Positions 12,301-19,624 of a stretch of DNA of 64,000 nt are shown here, one piece after another. A program made the translations under genes and the position numbers. Below the pieces are notes generated by a model. That model searched no databases, had not been told where the DNA came from, and saw only the letters and a program-made list of their open reading frames with translations. The DNA is from Cordia subcordata (lineage: Eukaryota; Streptophyta; Magnoliopsida; Boraginales; Cordiaceae). The DNA is taken from positions 10,487,501 to 10,551,500 of the forward strand of contig JAPTOF010000003.1 in assembly GCA_028554755.1 (NCBI GenBank). The letters are read 5' to 3'. Within the stretch, counting starts at the first letter, position 1. Each line of letters starts with the position of its first letter.

Positions 12301-15300
12301 AATTGACAGCAAACTTTGGTCATGTCAAATTGAACAGACTGATTTAAAGGAGCTGGGCCTAAAATCCCTTGACCCTGAACTTGTCCCTTGTTATTTCTAC
12401 CCCCTCTTCCACCTCTAGAAGAGTTTCCTCTACCTCTGCCCTGAGATGACTTCTGTTGATTCTGAGTATACAGAGCAGTGTGTAAGGCTTGAGAAGAGGA
12501 GTCATGCAGAGAGAATGAATTTTCCATTTTAAGGTGCAGTTCCTTTAAATGTGCATGAGTATCTGTTTTCTCAGTAGAAACAGATTCCATGATAACCAAA
12601 AAACTGAATTAAATGTGCAACAACCTATACTATAACAATGGCACTCCCACAGGCTAAGGTAATTATGAAGAGACCAAAAGAAAATTAAATATGCATTTTT
12701 CTTTTCTCTGTTTTTTTTTTTTTTTTTGGGTTTAAAACTCAACGATCCTATTGATCATAAATAAGCATGATCGAGCAAAAATCTTGCGAAACCAACCAGA
12801 CAGCGGAGATGGGCAGACTGGCGCGAGCTTGCTGGTCGGAGATGGTGGCCGACCTGAGCTCCGGTGACAGTGCATGGCAGCGGCGTGGCGACGCGTGGGG
12901 GGTCTGCCAGCGACGGGAAAATGACCTCCAAGGTCGCCTCAGCAAGATAGAGCTACTGGTGGGTTCAAATTTGAGGAAAAATGACTAGATGATAGCTAAT
13001 CGGAGATGGCATCTAGGGTTAGGGTTTTGATATGATTTTTCCGGCGAGATTCAGGCACGGTGCCGGCTTTACCTAACCACAATGAAGTTGCTGGTAGTGG
13101 TATTTTGTAGTGGATTATATTATTTTAGAGTTAGGGTTGGCTCTAGATACCATGTTAATAAGGAAAGAGACATAAAGATAAAAAGAATGGTTTAAAGGCT
13201 TCGTAACTTTTAGAATACTAGCCTACTCTATTTATAATATTATGAGAACCAACAAATATAATATCTCTTTCGATGTGGGAGAGAGACTTATTATAATAAT
13301 ATACTACCTAACTCATACTTAACAACAATATTTAGTAAACAAACCGAAAAATTCTTCATGCAATACTTTGAACCCAATTGGTGCAGGAAGAAGCCTACCA
13401 CCATAATCCCTTATAAAATCCTAAGTTTTGTGCCCTGTACCCGAACTCATACCCCATCTCTTAACACACTGAGAATCTAGTAAATGTGGTACACCCGATG
13501 CCAATTTTTTTGAGATGGCAACCATGTTCTTTATCAATTAACACTCAGATGCATTCCAGAAACGTACTGAATGTATTGAAAGTGCAGCAGAGGTTATAGG
13601 GGACTGAAAATATTCATGGAATCACAAAAAGTAGGAGATCGAGAAATCAGACCTGATGGGAGATAATTCTTCAGGAAGATAGGAAATATCCTTGATAATT
13701 CCTTTCACTGATTGGGCAGCAAGTTCCATCAAAAGAGCAGCAAAAAGGAGTAAATCTGCAAGTATTTAAGATTGAATTATCAAGAAGAAAGAGAAGAGTG
13801 TATTGAGAAAAAAAGTGATAAGGAAGAATAGTGGATGAACTAAAATTAGGCATTCCAAGGTAGAGAACATAGAGAGGCCATACATACATGGTCCTAACCA
13901 AGCCATCCCTGCAGCAAATAATGAACCAAAGAGCTGACCAAGAGTAGCACCAGCCCCAATAAACCCAAACAATCTTGTACCTGACTGAATTCAAAGAGAG
14001 TTGTTTGTGTACAGCAGTTAACAGTAAGCATAATCTCCAATAAGATCAGCATTGCAATCTGAGAAAGAGTACAGAGGCCATGCTGTGCAAGACCCACGCA
14101 ATCTCCACCCTACTCACCCTTACAGTTAAGTATATCCTTAAGCCAGAACCAGTCAAAAGTGCTAAAAGATCAGCAAACTGACCTCATTATCCATCACATC
14201 AATTACTCTAGCCCAAGTTGAAGAGATAGTTATAAGATTAAGCAAAGCAACCTGTAAAATTATGTTGATGTCAATATCTTTTCTTCAGAGCTAAACTTGA
14301 AAGTCATTACGTCTATAATAATTTCACAATGTTCAGATCAAAGAGTGAAATTTTACCCAAAGGAACAAGCCTATTCTCACAGAGGTGTAAAACCATCCTT
14401 GGCTACCCCAGCCAGCAGAATTAACAGGACCAGCTCTATTAACTTCAAGCTTTAGTTCTTCTTTTATAGTTGTGGACACATGAAGCAGCCACTACAAGGA
14501 GAAATTCTCAAACACAAAATGCCATGAGAACTGTAGGAAATTTAGCTGCTAAAGAACGACTCTCTGTTACTGAATCTTACCTTAAAATTGAGAAGTGCAC
14601 TTCCAGGTGTAGACAAAATCCACAAGATAAAAAATACAAAAAGAGACCAACTAAAGAACCTGAATATAAAGGCCAATGCCTGAAATTTCAAGAAGCTTAT
14701 GTTACATGTTTTTATTTGAAAAAATCTAAAACTGGTATTCTTGAAAATGATACTTTTGCAAGGGCAAATACAAAGGAATACCATTACAAAGAAACTTTTC
14801 ATTGCTAATAATAATGCACAAATATCAATAGAACCCAATCAAGAAAAAGAAGATGCACAGAATCCGATAGTGTCTCATGTAAACATCTGCTGAACCCCAT
14901 AAACTCATAAGACCTCCAAGATACTCTTTTGCCAGCAACACTTTCTCTCAACCCATGACTAGCATCACACTATTAGGAATGAACTTTAAACAAAGATTGG
15001 TGTCAGAGTAAATCTCCCTTCTACTAACTCTAATGGTAATTTTGAGAACACCCCCATCCATTTACCTCATGTAAATTGCCTAACTTTATCAGCTGCATCA
15101 GCCATAACCTAAAGTTCTTCCTGTCTAAAAGACAAGGAACAAACATGAGCTTACCACTGAGATTACTACTGGACCCACTAAGACCAGCTAAGACTTCAAC
15201 TGTTGTTTATATATATGCCATCATGTGAATATATGCATTCTAATGGAATGCTTAATGAGAAGTGATGTAGTTAGTGGTTGGATATGGTAAAATTTCTAAT

Positions 15301-16229
15301 CTTATCCAAACTATAGTCTATCCTTGTCAGAAATCGAATGGTTTCAATCTTTTACATATGCGAGGAAGCTAATCAAAAAAGAAAAAAAGATGAGTTCTTT
15401 ATTTTTTCACATTAATTCAAAAGTTAGGGGAAAACAGAGAGAGAAAAAAAGTGTTAATTATGTGCATGCTTTTATTTCCCATGTCAACACTTCTCTCATA
15501 CTGATATGAGAGAAATCTTAACCATTCATGTAAGAATCATATGATTTCATCTTAGCCATTCATGACAATCAAATTTCAAAAAAAAAAAAAAGTAAATTTT
15601 TTAAATGCCTTTTTTCTCTCCCATTACTCAACCTCTTTGAAAGTTAAAATATCACTAGTTAATTTTTCTCTCATATTAATATGAGCGAACTAATGATATG
15701 AGTGGATCTGATGCATATCAATTGCGCTACTAGAAAGACAAGTGCATTCCGGTGCAGGAAGCTCCGCTAAGCGCAGGATCCTCACAAGCAAACCACTATG
15801 CATATCAAAGTAAACAATAAAACACATTAAAAATGTAGGGACAGGTTCTGAATTAATTACCTAACCTTGGTTTTAGAGAGATTAGGCAAAGAGAAAATAA
15901 GAGTGGAAATAGGCGCAGCGACTAACGTGAGCAGCAATGATCCAACAAATAAACCCGGCAGATGCCCTAACCCTAAAGATATCGCCCCTTCATCTCGTAA
16001 CGGGAGCACCACAAAATACGCGCTTAAAATCTGCAATTTTTCCAAAAAATTTAAAAATTAAAATTCGTTCGGTACATTTTTATCCAATGATAATAATTGG
16101 AAACTCAACAAAAAAGATGATGCAACTTACGAAGAAGAAGGAGGAAGCAGAGTAGATCAAAGCTGAGGTCTCGTGAGGATGAACAGTTACGAATGCAGAT
16201 ATCACGGCTTCTACTCGAGATTTACTCAT
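323..16229 (-). CDS. TLC/ADP,ATP-carrier-like multi-pass membrane protein, 13 exons, 506 aa
   Basis: I assembled this gene from splice sites. Exons, in minus-strand order: 16131-16229, 15866-16030, 14581-14679, 14357-14491, 14183-14251, 13888-13984, 13653-13755, 4859-5066, 2527-2640, 1951-2082, 1068-1148, 576-692 and 323-424. All introns are GT-AG and all phases join without a stop, giving 506 residues. The start MSKSRVEAV is the first ATG of the frame; the end is SSESHMR then TGA. About ten hydrophobic segments are visible, for example [20 protein letters not shown] (exon 2), [20 protein letters not shown] (exon 6) and [18 protein letters not shown] (exon 8). The blocks [20 protein letters not shown] and [13 protein letters not shown] match what I recall of the plant TLC ATP/ADP-transporter-like family, related to bacterial and plastid nucleotide transporters. 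The substrate and membrane are unknown, and no clear transit peptide is visible. Introns 7 and 8 contain retrotransposons, yet the coding sequence is intact. An alternative label is MFS-like transporter. Confidence 0.82.
1275..1840. repeat. AT-rich intronic repeat with an internal duplication
   Basis: It lies in intron 10 of the transporter-like gene. Two AT-rich stretches (about 1360-1490 and 1655-1800) share the order: 'tctatg', then 'atatattttgtaaaatt', then 'gttttcaat', then 'taattgaata', then 'aaaataaaat'. Together they look like a diverged duplication of about 300 bp period. A GC-containing piece near 1290 reads 'cgtgcaatgcac'. It could be a decayed MITE, but I see no convincing terminal inverted repeats or target duplication. 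Confidence 0.35.
2920..3140 (-). repeat. 3' LTR of the deleted copia element
   Basis: This 221-bp LTR aligns with 4180-4413 over long stretches such as 'gtgcaggt', 'ctgagtaggcag', 'acaattagtta', 'gcataacagacta' and 'caactgccttatca'. It ends CTTATCA, the complement of its TGATAAG start. A polypurine-type tract (minus strand AAGAGGGGA) abuts it at 3141-3149. Confidence 0.8.
3150..3900 (-). pseudogene. Copia gag N-terminus fused to RNase H C-terminus by deletion
   Basis: Reading the minus strand from about 3869, the frames show a copia Gag N-terminal region (GIDPCPSP and [20 protein letters not shown]), then after a frame change near 3580 more Gag helix ([16 protein letters not shown]). At about 3427 the sequence jumps directly to the last part of RNase H ([17 protein letters not shown] and [15 protein letters not shown]). 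The Gag zinc knuckle, protease, integrase and RT are absent. The relative order matches a single deletion of roughly 3 kb of a normal copia coding region. The product could not be functional. Confidence 0.8.
4180..4413 (-). repeat. 5' LTR of the deleted copia element (left edge approximate)
   Basis: It is homologous to 2920-3140. The right end is exact (CTTATCA followed by the CATAC duplication). The left end, where U5 should meet the primer-binding site, is too diverged to place within about 15 bp, and I see no clear tRNA-Met-type primer site beside it. Confidence 0.7.
5448..5619 (-). repeat. 3' LTR (172 bp) of the intron-7 copia
   Basis: On the minus strand it runs from TGTTAAG to TTAACA. 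I count about six differences from the partner at 13153-13324. The short length is usual for small copia LTRs. The polypurine tract on the minus strand (GAGAGGGAG) abuts it at 5620 onward. Confidence 0.92.
5627..8662 (-). pseudogene. Copia pol of the intron-7 element (GAG-pre-integrase to RNase H), broken
   Basis: From 8662 leftward the minus strand encodes a GAG-pre-integrase/integrase zinc region ([14 protein letters not shown] and [13 protein letters not shown]; the usual GHPS reads GYPS, so one zinc-binding His appears lost). The integrase C-part follows ([18 protein letters not shown] and [18 protein letters not shown]), then a badly broken RT at about 6473-7060 ([10 protein letters not shown] recognisable). 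RNase H at 5627-6470 ([35 protein letters not shown]) stays open over 281 codons. Several frame changes separate these blocks. It starts abruptly at the insertion point of the nested copia, so gag and protease are missing. Not functional. Confidence 0.85.
8663..8867 (-). repeat. 3' LTR (about 205 bp) of the nested copia, no partner found
   Basis: The minus strand starts TGATAAGTATTAGC right after the polypurine tract GCTTGAGGGGGGA (8868-8880). It ends at the junction with the outer element's coding sequence. The same TGATAAG start occurs in the deleted copia of intron 8, and their RNase H ends are also alike, so the two may belong to related families. Confidence 0.7.
8870..12599 (-). pseudogene. 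Copia gag(partial)-protease-integrase-RT-RNase H, few nonsense changes
   Basis: Domains in order on the minus strand: Gag C-terminus with a glycine/arginine-rich stretch (12282-12599); CCHC knuckle [17 protein letters not shown] (about 12230-12278); protease [12 protein letters not shown]; a frame change near 12100; integrase zinc region WHQRLGHPS...[11 protein letters not shown]; integrase core with VDVWGPSP and [11 protein letters not shown] with [20 protein letters not shown] and [10 protein letters not shown]; RNase H with YSDSDWASD and [13 protein letters not shown]. Single stops at about 11265 (TAA where Gln is usual), 10032 (TAA) and 9744 (TAG where Gln is usual) break an otherwise long frame, and the last RNase H residues are frameshifted. 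This is the least decayed pol in the window apart from the one at the right edge. Confidence 0.87.
12600..13138 (-). other. Unresolved leader/junction DNA between nested copia gag and outer primer site
   Basis: This contains a run of 18 T (12711-12728) and a GC-rich stretch (12820-12960) unlike its surroundings. Some of it should be the 5' leader of the outer copia; where the nested element ends is not visible. No LTR copy, gag domain or target duplication was found. The 65-codon open frame at 12748-12945 has no recognisable domain. Confidence 0.4.
13139..13152 (-). other. Primer-binding site, initiator tRNA-Met type
   Basis: The minus strand immediately after the 5' LTR reads TGGTATCTAGAGCC. 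The plant initiator tRNA-Met complement is TGGTATCAGAGCC, so this site matches with one extra T. Position and sequence both support a copia primer site. Confidence 0.8.
13153..13324 (-). repeat. 5' LTR (172 bp) of the intron-7 copia
   Basis: It is nearly identical to 5448-5619, with the same TG...CA ends. It is followed on the minus strand by the primer-binding site and flanked on the right by the ACAAT duplication. Confidence 0.92.
15491..15514. repeat. Perfect 10-bp stem-loop in intron 2
   Basis: The arms ttctctcata and tatgagagaa are exact reverse complements around the loop ctga. A related piece, 'ctctcatattaatatgag', occurs near 15670. The pair may be ends or relics of a small inverted-repeat element in this AT-rich intron (14680-15865), which otherwise holds nothing recognisable. 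Confidence 0.5.
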
Positions 16230-16274
16230 CACATTAATCATTTGTTCGTGATATGCAGCAGCTGCTGAATTCTT

Positions 16275-16282
16275 CTTTTATA
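16275..16282 (-). promoter_or_regulatory. Candidate TATA box of the transporter-like gene
   Basis: The minus strand reads CTATAAAAGAAG here. The TATAAAAG core lies 46 bp upstream of the ATG at 16229. A start site about 30 bp downstream would leave a very short 5' leader. The Mutator-like element begins 189 bp further upstream, so the promoter available to this gene is short unless it reaches into the transposon. This is a motif match only. Confidence 0.4.
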
Positions 16283-16470
16283 GAATATGCGATCGATTAC
16301 AATTTTACACATGCATATGATTTTACTGTTTATTGCGGTCTTGCCTTCGATGCAAGATTAAGTTTTTCCAGGTGGGATTGGGCCGGTCAACGGCGAGAAT
16401 GACCACTTACTCCTGCATTTGTGGAAGGAGGGTGCACATTCCACGTAAAGTGTTTTTGTAGCAAATGAAT

Positions 16471-16586
16471 GGAATTTTTTTTTTTATCTCAAATTTTAAA
16501 AGCCAACATAAAATTGACCTGATATTGGCTAAGATTTCAAAAATAATTCAATTTCGTTTCCAAAATGCGTTAAACGCACTCTAAGA
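16471..16586 (+). repeat. Left terminal inverted repeat of the MULE
   Basis: It pairs with the reverse complement of 22634-22744 over roughly 110 bp, with moderate divergence. The inner end carries the palindrome gcgttaaacgc (16567-16577). Beyond it, CG-rich subterminal motifs such as 'gaccgcattcccaaaatacgg' continue in looser similarity to about 16700. Confidence 0.82.
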
Positions 16587-16749
16587 ACGCGTCTAAACAA
16601 GGATCATTCAAAAAAATTCAAAATTTGAACATCACGCGCTTTGAAAATGCAGACCGCATTCCCAAAATACGGCGCACTCTTGGAACGCAAACGCGTTCCA
16701 TAAATAAGCCACTCCAGTCTTCTCCACCCCAATTATAATTATTATTAAT

Positions 16750-16793
16750 TGTTGTTGTTGTGTTGTTGTTGTTGTTGTTGTTGTTCTTGTTGT
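16750..16793 (+). repeat. (GTT)n microsatellite
   Basis: Interrupted GTT repeats lie between the left subterminal region of the MULE and the PMD pseudogene. Confidence 0.9.
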
Positions 16794-16862
16794 TATTTCT
16801 ACTACTACTAATTTTATAGCAACTACTAATCATAATTGAAAGTTTTTTATTTTAGGGGTTAT

Positions 16863-19370
16863 TATGGATAGTCGATTGAGTCCAGTAGACGTGACATTGT
16901 TGTGTCATTACATGGACCACCGGGGTCCAGTATTTGCAAGATCCATATCATTTGGATAGCATTAGATGCTATGTGTCTAATCGGAATTTGTTTAGGGACC
17001 CAGAGCACCCATTGGTACAGCAGCAGTTGGTAGGAACGGGATTCTATGATTGTTATAAATCTCGCTACCATCAACTTAACTTGGGGCTAATTACTACTAT
17101 GATTGAAAGGTGGCAGCTAGAGATACACACCTTTCATTTGCCTGTAAGGAAGGCCACTATCACCCTGTAGGATTTGGCCGTCTATTGGGATCTTCCCATG
17201 ACTAATACACCTTTTCTGGAGCTTGATACAGTTGTATGTTCGAGGGAAAAGTGGGTTGTTCTGATTCATGATTATATGGGGATTGATGTGGATGCTGTTG
17301 CGGACGACGATGCGAGTCGTATTGACATAGTCGGGAACACAATCAATTTCGTCTAGTTGCGGGACAGGTTTAATAGCCAGGGTACTCTGGAGAATCCCAC
17401 CCTGTAGCAGGCTCAGCAGTAGGCACGCCTATGGATCTTTTTTATGATAAATTTCCATCTATTTTCCAACTCGAGCACCAATGAGGGCAATTTGGCTTAG
17501 TTGCTTCAATTGCAGAACTTTGACCAGATCCGATAGTTCAACTAGGGCGCGACTGTACTAGCGTATTTGTACCAGAACCTTAACCGCATCTCCTTCCGTT
17601 AGTGTAAAGGTGCATGCAGAGCCATGACACTGGTCTAGGTATTGGTTTTCATCATGTATTTATTCGTATTTATTCTTTAACTTTTCTAGATGTTAACTTT
17701 ATTATAACAAGTCTATGTTGCTTGCAGTGTTTTAAATGGGACAAATTCACAGCTTTCAGGCTTCAGCTCCTACATCCCACCCGAAAGCGGCTAGAGCAAC
17801 AGACAGCAGCATAAGCTCAAGCCTTTGTTTCAGCTCCTTAGTGTGCCACGAGGTGCAATTTTCTACGTGAAAAAGGAGATGACAGATGCATCTGGAAAGT
17901 AAGGGCAGGTTGAATGTCAGGACGTAATTAACCATTTGTAGGACGGCGAGGTACATTACACTTAAATTTTTCTAATGAATTGTTTTTATGTTCTTATTAT
18001 TAAACATGCAAGTAATGTAACTCTTCTTTACTTGTTTTTATTACAGTTTATATGGCTGCCATTAAGGACAGTGTTGGACAACCTGCCACCGTATTGTGTG
18101 GAAGACAGTGACGTTTGGCGTGCCCGAGTCCTATTGATATTTGGGCAGACTATTGAGTGGCATCATCGTGATCGTGTACTATGGCAATTCGGATTGCGAT
18201 TGGAGATCTCTTGTGACCCACCTCATCACGAGAAGCACTGGGATGGCAAGTAAACGCTCGAGGGAGAGGCATTTGCACATGTGACAAATATGTGAGGCAA
18301 TTGGGAGTAGCACATTGTTCAGGGACAGTTGGAGAATGCCCCGATAGATGTAACACTCTGTAATTACATGGCTTGGTACCATAAGGTGACCATATTACAG
18401 GTTGGTCATGCAGGTACAAGTCATAGAAGCGATGGTTACGTGGCTTCTGCTTAGGATAAGACTTCTTTGGTAAGCAGTACTTGTATTCGATTTTTGTTCT
18501 TTATGCAAGCTTTGAAAACTTATATGAAATTAATCATAGCATGTTATTTCTTCATCTAGGCGACATTAGTACAACATGTAGTCCACCGCTCCCATGAATT
18601 GCTGGGGCAATACATGCAAGGGGACCTTCGTGGCTATGCGCAGTTTATGGATCTCATGATGAGGCACCTACAGCTTGTACAGCTCCATGGTGGGAGTGCA
18701 CTACGACACACGTAGCACGAGCATCTCATAGAGCAAGGGACGGTGTGGGAGTTACCTGATGCGCCCCCAATGCAGCCATTACAGTAACATAGAGAGCATC
18801 GTTCCCAACAAGCCGTTCATCACGGCACATAGAGCAGCACACTTACCCCAACAAGTCATCATTGCCGTTCAACGCCCTTGAGCATCACATGCCATTCATC
18901 CTCGATGTACCATTACCACATCATTGTCAGCCCACGTAGCCCTTATGGCACCGATCCACGTATTAGTTGGACCCCATTGATTATTTCATCCAGGGGATGG
19001 GTTAGAGCAGCAGTGGTAGGCACGGTATGCTCCATGGAGCTGGATCCTTTAGGCCAATGATTGACGAGCCAGATGATGAGAAGGAGGATGACAAAGTGAC
19101 ATAGAGCGAATCATCCAAGGGATCTCTTAGCAAATACATGGGGTCTAAGGACTTCGTGCACGAGCAATTGGTCGAGCATGACCCTTCGTCGTAGTCTCAG
19201 GCCCTGATTACATGGGCACAACCGACTCTTGTGCAATAGCCTCTACGTCCTCAGACACGTTCGTCTAGGAAATGGCATGCACCATCCCCTATTAGACGTC
19301 AATTACCTGACCGCACTACCAGGGGTAGGGCCTTCGGCACTACACACCTGGATCATGTGTTTAGTTTTGT
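16863..19370 (+). pseudogene. Plant mobile domain (PMD/MAIN-like) gene, decayed, several exons
   Basis: The frame from 16934 to 17638 has the PMD signature: GFYDCYKSRYHQLNLGLITT, then ERWQLEIHTFHLPVRKATIT, and later FDQIR and VLAYLYQNL. It keeps one frame for 235 codons but has nine in-frame TAG stops (17168, 17354, 17405, 17420, 17498, 17534, 17543, 17600, 17636). The last sits directly before a GT donor, at a position where the family usually has Gln. A likely second exon starts after CTTGCAG near 17727. A third (about 18045-18250) holds QFIWLPLRTVLDNLPPYC and DVWRARVLLIFGQTIEWHH, typical of the PMD C-terminal half; a further piece follows from about 18560. Upstream MDSRLSPVD at 16863 could be the original start but is in a shifted frame. 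PMD proteins are known both as host silencing factors and as transposon passengers; here the gene lies between MULE ends. Confidence 0.82.
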
Positions 19371-19624
19371 AGCATTTTTTCCATTTATGTTTTTTCATTT
19401 ATGTTTTTCCTTTATGTGGTTATTTATGATCCATAGATTGTGTTATGTATTGATGAGACTGTGTTATTTATGTCTTTCGGGTTGATTACAACATTACAAG
19501 ATTAAAAGATTGATTACATAATAACACCACATAACAACATTACATAATAACATTATAATAAGTAAACAAAACAAGATTACAACTACTACATATCACAACA
19601 AGAACACATAAAAACATTCTCTGA

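Larger units (their letters stand above)
8663..12599 (-). mobile_element. Second copia nested inside the intron-7 copia, 5' truncated
   Basis: This element interrupts the GAG-pre-integrase frame of the outer element at about 8662. It has a 3' LTR (8663-8867), a polypurine tract and an almost complete gag C-terminus-to-RNase H coding region on the minus strand. No matching 5' LTR is present between 12600 and 13138, and the N-terminal half of Gag is absent. The right boundary is therefore uncertain, and a deletion removed the 5' end of this element together with gag and protease of the outer one. Confidence 0.75.
5448..13324 (-). mobile_element. Ty1/copia retrotransposon in intron 7, TSD ACAAT, carrying a nested copia
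   Basis: This is a 7,877-bp element bounded by 172-bp LTRs (5448-5619 and 13153-13324) and perfect 5-bp duplications ACAAT (5443-5447 and 13325-13329). It is oriented like the host gene. The order from its 5' end is LTR, tRNA-Met-type primer site, an unresolved leader, a nested second copia, then GAG-pre-integrase, integrase, RT and RNase H. Its own gag and protease are not found. The coding part has frameshifts and stops. Removing it leaves a normal host intron of about 700 bp. Confidence 0.92.

Noticed and set aside
12748..12945. A GC-rich open frame of about 65 codons beside the copia leader
   Set aside because: No domain, no homologous block elsewhere in the window, and it lies in leader or junction DNA of a retrotransposon; GC-rich stretches give long frames by chance.
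16934..17638. A recoded genetic code or programmed amber readthrough as explanation of the nine TAG codons
   Set aside because: Plant nuclear genes use the standard code, later exons of the same gene have TAA stops, and the facing transposase has TGA and TAA stops as well as frameshifts, so decay is the simpler explanation.
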